This document shows, in pieces, positions 34,571 through 56,658 of a stretch of 64,000 bases of DNA. The notes below the pieces were generated by a model. It ran no database searches, had not been told where the DNA came from, and was given only the letters and a program-made list of their open reading frames with translations. The position numbers and the translations under genes are program-made. Position 1 is the stretch's first letter. Each line of letters begins with the position of its first letter. The stretch comes from Steromphala cineraria (taxonomy: Eukaryota; Mollusca; Gastropoda; Trochida; Trochidae), in assembly GCA_916613615.1 (NCBI GenBank), contig OU744733.1, positions 34,883,939-34,947,938 of the forward strand, written 5' to 3'.

Positions 34571-36679
34571 AAGAGAGGTTTGCAATGGAAATAATCTGGA
34601 GGTCAACTCAGTAATATGTTTATTGAAGTATCTTAACTAACAGAGAGAATTGGTGAGAAAGACTTTGTAAAAAAAGAATTGTTCAGACAGCTGTTCAATG
34701 AATGCTGTTTTGAAGATGAATATTATATCTTTTATTAGCATGACAAACAAAATAAAAGATAATTAGTTATTCATTAACCAAAATTTTCAATTTGGAATAA
34801 ATTAATTGCATGGGAACAAAGGACCTTACAGTTAGTGTTGGGAGTGAACAAATTTAATCATTTTAAATGCTTTTGAAAAGGATTTGTTTGAATTGAATGA
34901 TCATTATAATTATCTAGATAATCATTGTTCAGACCGTAATCAGATATAGATGATTAAAAAATGTATATTCATCCCTCACTGGCTATGTTATTTGCCATAT
35001 ATGAAGTGTCAGGAATTATGTAACCCACTGATGGAGTGAACAACTTTTATCATTTTATGTTTTATTAAAAAAGATTTATTAAAACAGTCATGCTTCAGGC
35101 TGTTCGCAGATAAAGATGATTCATAAATTTTTTTGTAACTGTATTTATAGTGTTGATAAATATTACAACAAGCGTATCAATACAAATATAATGACATTGA
35201 TTTGATTGATCAGGAAATGTACTCTTTTCAATGAATTTCATGAAATCTAATTGAAAATTCAATATAATTGACATATTGACCATCTTGGATTCTTGATAAT
35301 AAAATAAATGCGTCTTTGTCAGGAATCAATATATAAAAAAATACTCACTTTTCAGAATGATATTTTAATTGATTTAGTAGGAGTAGTACTTGGCCTGAAA
35401 TCTAATTGAAAAATAATGGCTTCTATGATGACATGTTGTTCCCAGAACCCCTTCAGCATGATACAATTATCATTTAGTTTTACAGGTATTTATAAAACAC
35501 ATGGTATTGGAACTGGAACCTGATACAAAATACCTCTATTATTAACTTATCATGTAGATTACTGTACATAAAAGCACATTCTTGACTTGTTAATATTAAC
35601 TCATCGTGCAGATTGTTGTACACAAAAGCTGATTCTTGACTTGTTTAAATTGTTATTTGTAAAAAGTATTACTATTATTAGAATACAAGTATACTTTTCA
35701 TAAAGACAATTTATATACTTTCCATAAAGTCCATTATGTTCTATTTATCAATTAGATCAGGATTACTATGCAATATACAAGCAGGCAGGGCTGCTAGCCC
35801 CAGATCCTTAAGGAGAGTGTAGCAATTTGTGTATTTGGCTTTGTGTAAGTATATTTGGAGAAGCACCCTAGTGTGCTGAGCATGTAAACCTGAAGCCCTT
35901 ATGTGTGGTATTAAAAGACTTGACGGGAGAGAACATGAATTGTTGTGAAAAATATATATAATTTCACAAAATATAGTTAGCTTATGTCCTAAATTGATTT
36001 TGTGTCAAGAAGAACTTCTGTTAGATATAAATGGTACAAATATGAGTAAAACACAGGAACTGGAACCTGATGCAAAATAACTCTTTCCACATCAACTTAT
36101 GTAGATTGCTAAACACAAAGCTTATTGTTGACAAATTTTGTGTAAGTTGTTTTTCTTAGAAAGAACATTTCACTGTCATGAGAATACAAGTCTAATTTCC
36201 ATAACTCTTATTGTTTACACATGGCCATATAGCATAATGCTCTACCATATCAATTGGGTCAGGTTGATTATGCAACAGACTAGCAGCTGAGACTGTGATG
36301 CAGCCTGTATTGGGATGTGTATTAGAAATGCATAGTGGACTCAGCAGGAATATCTGAACTCTGGTTGACCCCTTTTGTGTGGTATTTAAAGGAATATAAG
36401 GGAGATACCATTGTTTAAAATTCAACATGATGTTTAATGTCATTGGGTTTTTGCAGCTAGTTGCCATAAATATTTTAAACAAATTATTTAATTATGTTTG
36501 TCTTTCATCTTAATGTTTTAAAAACACTTAAAAATATAGAACAACTTGCATGACAATCTTAAATATTCCATATTCAAGATAATATTATGATTAGTAAGTT
36601 CAAATTAGAGAATTTCTATGGTGCGAGTGATCACTTTATGAAAGCTTAAAATTTAGTAATAATGATGTGTCATCTGCAG

Positions 36680-37770
36680 CTGAAAAGTCAATATGGCTGC
36701 TATCGCGGCCATCTTGGATTCTCAGAACTGAAACGTCTACCTTTGTGGGAGGAATCACTATAGGTATTACATACTACAATATGAAAATGATATCTAGATT
36801 GGTTTAGGAGAAGGAGTCATTTTAATTAAATCTAATTGAAAATTCAATATGGCTGCCATAGCGGCCATCTTGGATTCTCAAAACTGAAACGTCTACCTTT
36901 CTGTGAGGAATCACCATGGGTAAAACATACTATGATTTCAGAATGATATCTGGATTCGTTTAGGAGGAGTAGTCTTTTTCCTGAAATCTAATTGAAAATT
37001 CAATATGGCTGCCATAGCGGCCATCTTGGATTCTCAAAACTGAAACGTCTACCTTTCTGTGAGGAATCACCATGGGTATAACATACTATGATTTCAGAAT
37101 GATATCTGGATTCGTTTAGGAGGAGTAGTCTTTTTCCTGAAATCTAATTGAAAATTCAATATGGCTGCCATGGCGGCCATCTTGGATTCTCAAAACTGAA
37201 ACGTTTACCTTTCTGTGAGGAATCACCATGGGTATAACATACTACAATTTCAGAATGATATCTGGATTCGTTTAGGAGGAGTAGTCTTTTTCCTGAAATC
37301 TAATTGAAAATTCAATATGGCTGCCATGGCGGCCATCTTGGATTCTCAAAACTGAAACGTCTACCTTTCTGTGAGGAATCACCATGGGTATAACATACTA
37401 CAATTTCAGAATGATATCTGGATTCGTTTAGGAGGAGTAGTCTTTTTCCTGAAATCTAATTGAAAATTCAATATGGCTGCCATGGCGGCCATCTTGGATT
37501 CTCAAAACTGAAACGTCTACCTTTCTGTGAGGAATCACCATGGGTATAACATACTACAATTTCAGAATGATATCTGCATTCGTTTGGGAGGAGTAGTCTT
37601 TTTCCTGAAATCTAATTGAAAATTCAATATGGCTGCCATGGCGGCCATCTTGGATTCTCAAAACTGAAACGTCTACCTTTCTGTGAGGAATCACCATGGG
37701 TATAACATACTACAATTTCAGAATGATATCTGGATTCGTTTAGGAGGAGTAGTCTTTTTCCTGAAAGTTT
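36680..37770. repeat. 156-bp tandem array, about seven units
   Basis: Unit boundaries (GAAATCTAATTGAAAATTCA) fall at 36983, 37139, 37295, 37451 and 37607, exactly 156 bp apart; the first one or two units are more diverged. Each unit contains ATGGCTGCCATGGCGGCCAT followed by CTTGG, which includes a YY1-like CCATCTT core. It forms the tandem core of the 4.1-kb element. Confidence 0.93.
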
Positions 37771-37836
37771 ACGGACGGACGGACAGACAGACAGACGGAC
37801 GGACGGACGGACAGACAGACGGACGACGGACGAAGC
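37771..37836. repeat. (ACGG/ACAG)n microsatellite
   Basis: GACGGACGGACAGACAGACA and similar, next to the 156-bp array. On the minus strand it gives the well-known spurious SVRPSVRLSVCPSVR-type frame. Confidence 0.95.
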
Positions 37837-38874
37837 GCCATGACATAAGCTCACATTTACTTTGTAAAGGTGAGCTAAAAATGAATCGCATGGCTAAATT
37901 TTACATCAAATATTTGAATTATTACTTCTCCATTTAGTTTAACTATATTATCTTTAAATTGGAACCATTAATTTTCATGTTCTTGACATCACCTTATATT
38001 CCTCCTAAAAACGTGCTACTGCCCCTTTAAATTCTTAGTTTTAATGTCCATGAGTTTTATGAGAGACTTAGTAGTTTGTGTATTCCACTAAAATTAAAAT
38101 TGATAACATCTTCAAAAACTTGTGACCAACTGACCTCTAATATAAAACAATTTTTGCTATCCTTAACACTTATGTAACAATTGTAATTTTGTATTGTTTT
38201 TGACATCATTTTTGGCAGCATAAGCAACAACTGATTTGTCATTATATACAGATTAATTTTCTCAAACAAGTATGTGGCTCAAGCAACAAATCAAACGCAA
38301 ATAAGCTATGTAATGATTTACTGACAAATCACATCTCTCAACTCTGTAAATTGTCAGAGATTCAAACCATTTTTTAGCACTATTGGTGATACCAATATTG
38401 AAAAGTAGAGGGAGAGCTTTGGTGATGCATTACCCTTTGTAAACACTAACACAGATCTTATAGCACAAATATATTCCAAATCGACATATTTTGCTTTCAA
38501 AATACTTAATTAGCCCCCACTCCTAAGATATATATCTACAGCCTATTTGGCCTTCCCTGTAAACCCTGCCTTTGTTATTTGCTATCACTCATTTAAACCC
38601 AAGCTGCTTGGACCTTTTAGCTTACCTAATTCATTGTCCCCATGCTGTCTTATGTTCACCTATCTTGTTAGCCTTTCATTATATTCAAGTCGGCCTACCT
38701 GTCAAGTCCATGTGGTTTAAAAAATCCCACCCACCCACCCTTTATATCTACCATTGTCTTCTTCTTGATTTATTTTTTTTGTTCATGGTAATATTGCCAA
38801 ACTTTTGCAGTAACGCAAAATAATTTTCAATTACCCAATGTATATTATATAACTGTTATGTATGCCTCTACTGT

Positions 38875-38943
38875 TACAGACAGGCTGTCCTTTCTTGTAT
38901 CACTGTAAATTCCTTATTTCGCTAGCAGGACAGTCTGTCTGTA
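38875..38943. repeat. Short foldback, about 70 bp
   Basis: TACAGACAGGCTGTCCT faces AGGACAGTCTGTCTGTA around a loop of about 35 bases. No further copy was seen. Confidence 0.7.
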
Positions 38944-39130
38944 TAAATTTACATTGTACGATATTTTGCCATTAAATATATATTCCTACTTTTTCTTTGT
39001 TTTTAAAATGTGAAGGAACGGGAGCTAATTCAAAGACAATGAGCTGATGATTCACACGAAAGTAAAGGGGATCATCCAGATAATCATTCCATTAGTGTTT
39101 GAAACAACGAGCAAGGTTGCATTGCTTCAG

Positions 39131-40098
39131 GCATTTTACTGTTTCCATTGACAAAATATCAGTCTAGCCACTTCTCAAGCTGGCTTTTAACAGCGAGCAG
39201 CATTGACGAATTGAAGAGACTCAATTATCAAGAACTGTTAGTCCTCCAGCAGACCGGCACTCGAGTCTCACTATCACAGAGACACATGGTCCTCCATATT
39301 CTAGATTCAGTGTCAAGGTTGAATGGGTTCACACTCGCTCAGCACCTGCACCCTGCAACACAACAAGTCATTGAATGTCACGTATGAATTTTGTGTTATA
39401 ATTGTAAAAATAATTCAAATTTATATAATATTCAAAAATATTGGTGAATTCTGTGTATTAAATATATCTATTCAAACTTTCTGATCCCTAAAACATCACA
39501 TCTTACAGCAAACAAAGCCCTATACAGAGGAACATTTTACAGAACTGAAAATTGAAAGGCCTGGTAAAGGAACTTGCTCAGATGAGAATGTAATTTTTTC
39601 CCACATCCAATTCAATTTTTCCAGTAGGTCATAATTTGTATAAGTCTTTCACTGTCTTATTTTAGCCTTAAAATGTGTATGGTCATAAGCTTTTTGGACA
39701 TAACTACTTCAGGAGATTCTTAAAGAACTATCAAGTTAACAACTGCTAGTGACTAGTATCAGTGATTTTGATGGAAATTTTAACAACAGGTCAATTGTCC
39801 TGAAGTTAACTAACTTTACAGGTCATTTCTGAAAACTTCAGGTCACACTCTACAAGTCTATTGGCATTTTAAATTAAGAGTTTTAGACTGGAAAAACAGT
39901 CTTGTAATGAATAAAAAATACTTTCAGGTCCTGGTGTCAAGTGTTTTATCTTATCTGACAAGAATGATAGAACAATGTCATAGACTGACACTTAGTTTGT
40001 TTCAGGATAAAGAAACTGTATTCAATGACTGTATTAAACAGATTGCATTACTCTTCTCACCCCTGACACTCAGACAGTCAAGAACAACTTTTCTTTAA
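39131..40098 (+). CDS. Last two exons of an unidentified gene (partial)
   Basis: I do not recognise this protein. Exon A ends at 39381 (CAC|GTATGA) and begins after an AG at either 39130 or 39162; the frame is open from about 39106. Exon B runs 39928-40098 after the good acceptor CTTTCAG and ends in TAA. Phase 0 joins them to give at least 129 residues (from 39163): SSHFSSWLLTASSIDELKRL ... HILDSVSRLNGFTLAQHLHP, then VLVSSVLSYLTRMIEQCHRL ... IALLFSPLTLRQSRTTFL. The composition is leucine/serine-rich and looks helical, with no signal peptide, metal-binding or catalytic motif visible. An AATAAA 12 bases past the stop supports a true gene end. Upstream exons were not found, so it could be the tail of a long gene or a fragment left by duplication. 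Confidence 0.5.
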
Positions 40099-40109
40099 TA
40101 TTATAATAT

Positions 40110-40115
40110 AATAAA
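40110..40115 (+). promoter_or_regulatory. Poly(A) signal AATAAA of the unidentified gene
   Basis: Canonical hexamer just downstream of the TAA at 40096-40098. The local sequence then repeats in two diverged copies (near 40163 and 40350, CTGACAGTCAGATG / CTGAAAGTCTAG). Confidence 0.45.
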
Positions 40116-42007
40116 TTCCCTTCATATTTAACAAACCAGCACATATTTACATTACATTACCAACCTCTGACAGTCAGATGAGTCTAGAACTGCTAAAATA
40201 CATATTAAACCTTTGCTTTGAAATATAATAATTCCCTTCATATTTCACAAATTGAAAAGAGATTGATATTATCAGACTGATTACTGAAACAATAAAATCT
40301 CAAAGAGTTCTGAAGTGCAATAACAACAGCACATATAAACTTACCAACCACTGAAAGTCTAGAAAATTTTGAAATACAATTTATAATTTATATTTTCACA
40401 AAAACCTAAGGGAATCAATGGTCTTGTCAGATTGAGCCTGGGAACTAAACCAAACTCTCAAAAACAGTGGACAGGAAGTGTGGAATAATAACAGCATCTT
40501 GAAAATAGGGGGATGAGCTTTAAACTGCAAGAGACCCCAACCAAGAAAATCATTCACAGCTTTCACAATAAATTTAGTTGCATTGAAAATTGACATCGAT
40601 ACTTTTGACTATATTGTTAAGATCTTCTTAAATATCAAATGGCACTTTTTCCAGACGTATATTATTAAAAAGAATGATAAAAGAAATTGCAAATGCTAAC
40701 TTACATTGTTTGTTGTTTGTTTTAATCAGATTACATAATATTATTCTCATGAAAAACAAACGTGAATAATCAGTCGACAGCTTTTGCTGCATGTGTTTAC
40801 GGATAGAGAATTTTTTGTTACAAGCCTTTTCATTGGCCCAGAAATATAGGTCAACCAATCAGCAAGTCGATTTGAAAACGATGTATGAAACTGAAACGTG
40901 GTTGTAATAAATTCATGACAACATATCGTCGATACAATATTAAATGTCTAAATATTCAAATATTTGTTAAACATTTTCGACATATTACATTTTCCAAAAC
41001 AACATGCAGTTAATTGAAATATTTACTGATATAAAATTCGAAGAAAAACTTGCATAAATTATGATACTGAGCATGAAATATTATCATATAGTGTTATTTG
41101 TCGTCAAGAAATTACGATTGAGATTCCAAGTACAGAAAAACAACGTGCTTTCGCGAAAGTATTTTTGATAAGATATCTTTGAACTTTGATTAAATATGAT
41201 AAATAAGTTTGGAAATATGCCAAATTAAACATTTAGAATGGATAACAAGCCTTATAAAGCGATAGTTCTTGATAATATTTTGGGAATCAAATATTTCAAT
41301 TCCCGATCGCTGATGCAAGTGAAGCCACATTACATGACAGACGCCGGGTGAAATGTATCGGTCCTTTGTCCAAGCTAACATAATTACTATCTGTCATTTA
41401 TAAAATTCATCGGACTATGGCCGATGACCGACGGCAATCTGAATCACTGCTAGTATTGATGTCAGGTGAAAAGTGGTTTCATGCAAATTTCAAGAGTATT
41501 TCACTTATATCACGGCTGCTAGTACTATTGCAAGGAGAAAACCCACAACCCTATTGACCCTATGCAATGTGGTGAAACCTGCAAGATTCGGCTGGAACTA
41601 GCAAACCATAATTGAAACTGTTCTGAAATTCAGTGTAGTATTGCATCAGAATCTTACTGTATAATGCAACACAGCATGGCTTGATAAACCAGTTTTGATG
41701 ACTAGCACAAGTCGCTCCTTCCATTATTTTTCAGTTATTGAGCATTGCATATTAAATCAAGCTCCTTATAATTCTAAATGATTTAAGGTATGTTGTAATC
41801 TAGGCAATAAGTTGAATGTGATTTCAGTGAGGTAATGTCTGAGTAGCTTTCCATTCTTCGAAACCACTGGCCTTGGCCACTCAAAAAACGGAGTGATTCA
41901 GACATTTCAGAGAGACCTGGAAGTTTGGTAGACATAGAAGTTATAAGTATATGAATAAATGCGCCCAAAACAGTTAAACTACAAATCTGTTCTCCACATG
42001 GCATCCA
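40116..42007. other. Convergent intergenic region
   Basis: Between the stops of the plus-strand unidentified gene and the minus-strand gamma-tubulin gene. Short frames only, and no exon with conserved content was seen. If gamma-tubulin uses the donor at 42023-42028, a tiny terminal exon would lie here, but I could not locate one. Confidence 0.5.
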
Positions 42008-52998
<10,991 letters not shown>

Positions 52999-53079
52999 GA
53001 TGAAGTGTCAACACAAATCCTGTCGGAACTTGAAAAATGGCGGCAGTCTTCGGTAACATTAAAAAGCTGAACTGGTTAA

Positions 53080-55035
53080 CAGGGCGTTAGCAGGTCAGGG
53101 CACGACCGTCGATCGACGGACGTACCTCCATTTAGTAACGTACTTTGATCGAGGTACGGCGTCCTTCGTTCGAAGGACACCTGCTAAAAACAGCTATTTT
53201 GCATTTTTTGGCATGAATGTCCTATTAAATGTTCATAGCTGGTTGAAAAGTGATCATATGTGACCACATGCGTCATTTAAACCCAGGAGTAGTCACTGTT
53301 CAATGTTAAAAGATAGAGAAAATTAGCATCAAATGTCAAAGGAATCGTCTGAAACGTTATTATGTAGCTTTTTGAGTGTAAGTTCGAGTATAACACAAGT
53401 TGGGCATATATTTTGATAATGAATCCTGATAGAATAATGACATAGCTATTCATAAAACTAAACATAAATGTGTTTCTATGTACTAGTTTTCTTCACAATA
53501 GTGATATTTCGGGGTACCCTTCAACATTGAGAACACGTCCTTCAATCGGGGGACGCATCCTTCAATCGAGGGACGCTTTGTTTACTGTTGAGCAGTTGTC
53601 ATTGGCAGTTAGATTAAACCAGCTGTTTACACTGATAAATAGCTAATTACTGTATAATGAGCTTCTTGCAAATTTACACTGATTTTCAATAGCATGAAGT
53701 CGTTGATCAGCTGTGGATTTTTTTGCCTCATTTTAAAAAAATATGTGCGATTTAAAATTTATTAAAAAAGTCAACTTCTCTTAATCAGTGTTAATTTGAA
53801 TTGTTTATTGTTCAAAAGTATATTCCAATGAAAACATTTCCACTAGAATTAATTATTTAAAAAATATTATTGATTAACTTGACAATAAATGCCTATCATG
53901 GAGGATTTAAGAATGTAATTATTCATTGATATCAATATCATAAACTGGACACAATAAGTTACGGATATTTGAATATTAATGGATGATATATTTCACTAAT
54001 GAGTAATTTTATGAATATAACGTATTTCCCAATTTTACAATTTACAAATACAAATTTACTAATTATTCCTGTCCAGTATATTCAGAATCCATGGTGTTAG
54101 GAAATGTTGCATTTTGTTCAGATCTATATTTGAAAGAAAAAACCTTTTCAAGACTGTGTGCCAGTGAGAAATTACATGGCGCATGGAGGTGTACTGAAAC
54201 TAAAATCTTGACTTCAAAAGTCAAAACAAGAATTAAGAATAAATAACTAGAACTTGCTGGTAAAAGTAAAAATGTATTCAGCAAAACAAATAAATGATAA
54301 GCAAAAAATAAATAATTCATCTCAATGTAAACAGCACTGCTCTTACGAAGTTTGGCTTTTTTTGATATTTTGGTTAATTCATTACTGAAGTTTTCCCAAT
54401 CTGTTAAGAAATAAAAAGCTGATAAACATAGCATGAACAAGTATTCACAACACAGTATTCATTAAGAGTTTGCCTAACCCATTTCGTTCAGCTATTAATC
54501 AGTGTTCATCTAAAAAGAAAACACAAAATCATCAGCAGAGCAAGGCATCCCTCAATCAAGGGACGCAATCGTACGCCGATCAAAGGATGCGGACATGGCA
54601 CGTGGGGGGTGTTTTATTTCATGAAAATCACATGATTATAGTACATAGAAAGTGTATAAAAGTATGTTATAACTGTAGATCAACATATAAGGTATCAATA
54701 GATTTATCTAAACAAGTTGCCCGGTCGATATATTTTGAACAACGCGTTTCCAAAGCCACACACCCTATGTCAAACAGCATGGTTTGTTGTTGATTTTCGC
54801 TCATTAGATTAGCTTGCGGTAAAGTTTGAAACCTCTTGTCAGTTTTTATTTGTGAATTTGTTACGAGAGAAACGATTGGTTGCATTGGACCAATCCCTGA
54901 ATTTATAATATAAAAGAAATTCTCTGTTTTTCATTCCAACTGGAACGTCCGTCGAACGAAGGATGTCCTTTGATCAAGGGACTCTTTCTGTTGTCCTTCG
55001 ATTGACGGTCGTCCCTCACCTGGTTAGAGGCTCCG
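53080..55035. mobile_element. Palindrome-studded transposon-like element of about 1.95 kb
   Basis: Imperfect inverted ends of about 40 bp: CAGGGCGTTAGCAGGTCAGG and, at the other end, CCTCACCTGGTTAGAGGCTC, both leading into ACGACCGTC-type sequence. Ten copies of a 20-bp near-palindrome (YGTCCYTCRATCRAGGGACG) lie inside in two clusters near the ends. There is no transposase frame. It sits between the divergent gamma-tubulin and RETREG genes. Confidence 0.75.
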
Positions 55036-56658
55036 CTCCGAACTGTGTAAACGCTAGACGTTTTAGCATATCTTTAAAACAAATAGAAAATGCAAATCAC
55101 ACATTTACAATTAAAGCTGATCCACTAAACACATACAAATCATCTGTTTCTATTTCATCGACGAAAAAAAAGTTTTTTTCCAGAAAAACTTATTCAATAT
55201 TCTTTGTACAAGCAAATTGTATTGCATAACCCCCCCCCCCCCCCCTAAAAAAAACCACATACATACAAATAATAAATCAATGTTTGAAACAAATCAAAAC
55301 CATATTTGCTTGTATACAACTAATCAAGCTGACATTTAAAAAGGTGCAAATATTCTTATCATGAGGCTTTCCAGTTTCCATATTGTGACTGTTTCATATT
55401 CCTTTAGATGTATGTGGCGGTCCCCTATGCGCTTTGAGCATGATCTACTAGGAACAAAACGCTTTTTAAACATGTTATGTTGATAATGATTATGAAATGT
55501 GTAAAACTGGTAAATCAATTAAAAAATACCAAGAAGCTATATCAATCAATCAAGCTAAATAAATTCAGATCAACAGTTTTAATATTAGGTATATATGACC
55601 TAATATAAAACCTGTTGATTTAGTTTATTTAGATTGTCAATCAAAGTATATTTTCATTATAAAAAGCTGTCCAAAAGGCCTACATTTACATTTTTGTTTG
55701 AATTTGCATCAAATATATCTATGGAAAAGACAGCCGCGGTCATAACTGTTTTCAAATAATTCTTAAAAGTTAATTAGTGTTATTGATTTGCTATTTGTGA
55801 TATAAATCATTGTTATGACAACAAGATGCTTATCATATACTATATGATATAGGCTATGCCTGGTCACAACAGTCGCAAACAATTATGATGGTATTATCAG
55901 AAGACTGAAAATATATTTGCCTTTATAGAATTTCAATAGTGTTTGAACAAGATGCCCGTTAGTTTTCCCGACAATGTCGTTGAAGTGTTACTTATTTTCA
56001 TGTAGTTTGTGCGTCTCCCATTAGCCAATTAACGTGTTTGTTCAACAGTTGATCGATGTGAGATAAACGATGATTACAACCAATCAAATAAACGGAATTA
56101 GTTGCTAAGAAGATAAGTGACTGATTGATAGTCGAGCTGAATAATCATAGGACATCTTTTAGGGGATAAAATAAAACTAATGTAGATTACTTTTGTATTT
56201 AATTCAGAGTTATAGTTTTAGGTCACTTTTTGACCAGAGGCGATCCAATCTGGTTAAAACTAGCTGTAATGTTTACGTCCCAAAAGTCCTACTTGACGTA
56301 TATATAATTATTACAAGCTAAGATTGGAGACGATCACTCAACCCTCTGTGCTTCGTTATGAGCTTTCAGAATCCGTTTCCGTTTCAAAGTTGTACTTTTA
56401 ACCTATTATTTTGTTCCCGTAACAACGTGAATTTGCGAAGTTTTCTCAAGTTTCTCAAATGTAAATTCAGACATTTATTCTTTACATCTTTCAACAAAAA
56501 TCTACTTTGGCAACAGATAAAATATCCACAAAAACAAAAACATTGTAGATTGGAAATCTATAAATGTTCATGACGTCATACCAAAACAAAAATACTGCAA
56601 GTGCTCGCATCAATGTCTCTCTCCGACTGGCACATAATTTGAATATTTTGGCCTAACA
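55036..56658. other. Upstream region of the RETREG gene, no separate gene seen
   Basis: It holds a poly-C run near 55230-55245 and the small foldback at 55553-55640. The open frame 56358-56573 has no recognisable domain. No core promoter element could be assigned with confidence. Confidence 0.5.
55553..55640. mobile_element. Miniature foldback element, copy 2
   Basis: AAATAAATTCAGATCAACAG faces CTGTTGATTTAGTTTATTTA, the same arms as 6404-6513 with a shorter loop that is itself self-complementary (AATATTAGGT/ACCTAATATA). Confidence 0.75.

Larger units (their letters stand above)
33732..37878 (-). mobile_element. Helitron-like (HINE/pearl-type) element, 4.1 kb, nested in MITE copy 8
   Basis: Read on the minus strand it starts at about 37878 with TTTTAGCTCACCTTTACAAA, then a (TCCG/TCTG)n microsatellite (37771-37836). 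Seven or more 156-bp tandem units follow (36680-37770), then a long unique part, ending near 33732 with AAGGTGAGCTTCTGTACC, a GTACC-CTC-GGTAC hairpin and TTTTATT. The subterminal AGCTCACCTT / AAGGTGAGCT pair and the 3' hairpin repeat the plan of the element at 19644-20917 with a different sequence. No Rep/helicase frame was seen. Confidence 0.82.
33520..38030. mobile_element. GGGGCAG MITE, copy 8, split by a 4.1-kb insertion
   Basis: The left half 33520-33731 ends TTTTGTGTAAGAA. The right half resumes at about 37879 with ATGAATCGCATGGCTAAATT and closes with ACGTGCTACTGCCCCTTTAA at 38030. In intact copies these two sequences are adjacent, which fixes the insertion point. Confidence 0.88.

Noticed and set aside
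34413..34640. Gly-rich and Pro-rich frames
   Set aside because: Translation of a G-rich tract; no coding signal.
37624..37937. SVRPSVRLSVCPSVR-like and TDRQTDGRTDGQ-like frames
   Set aside because: Translation of a tetranucleotide microsatellite inside the Helitron-like element.
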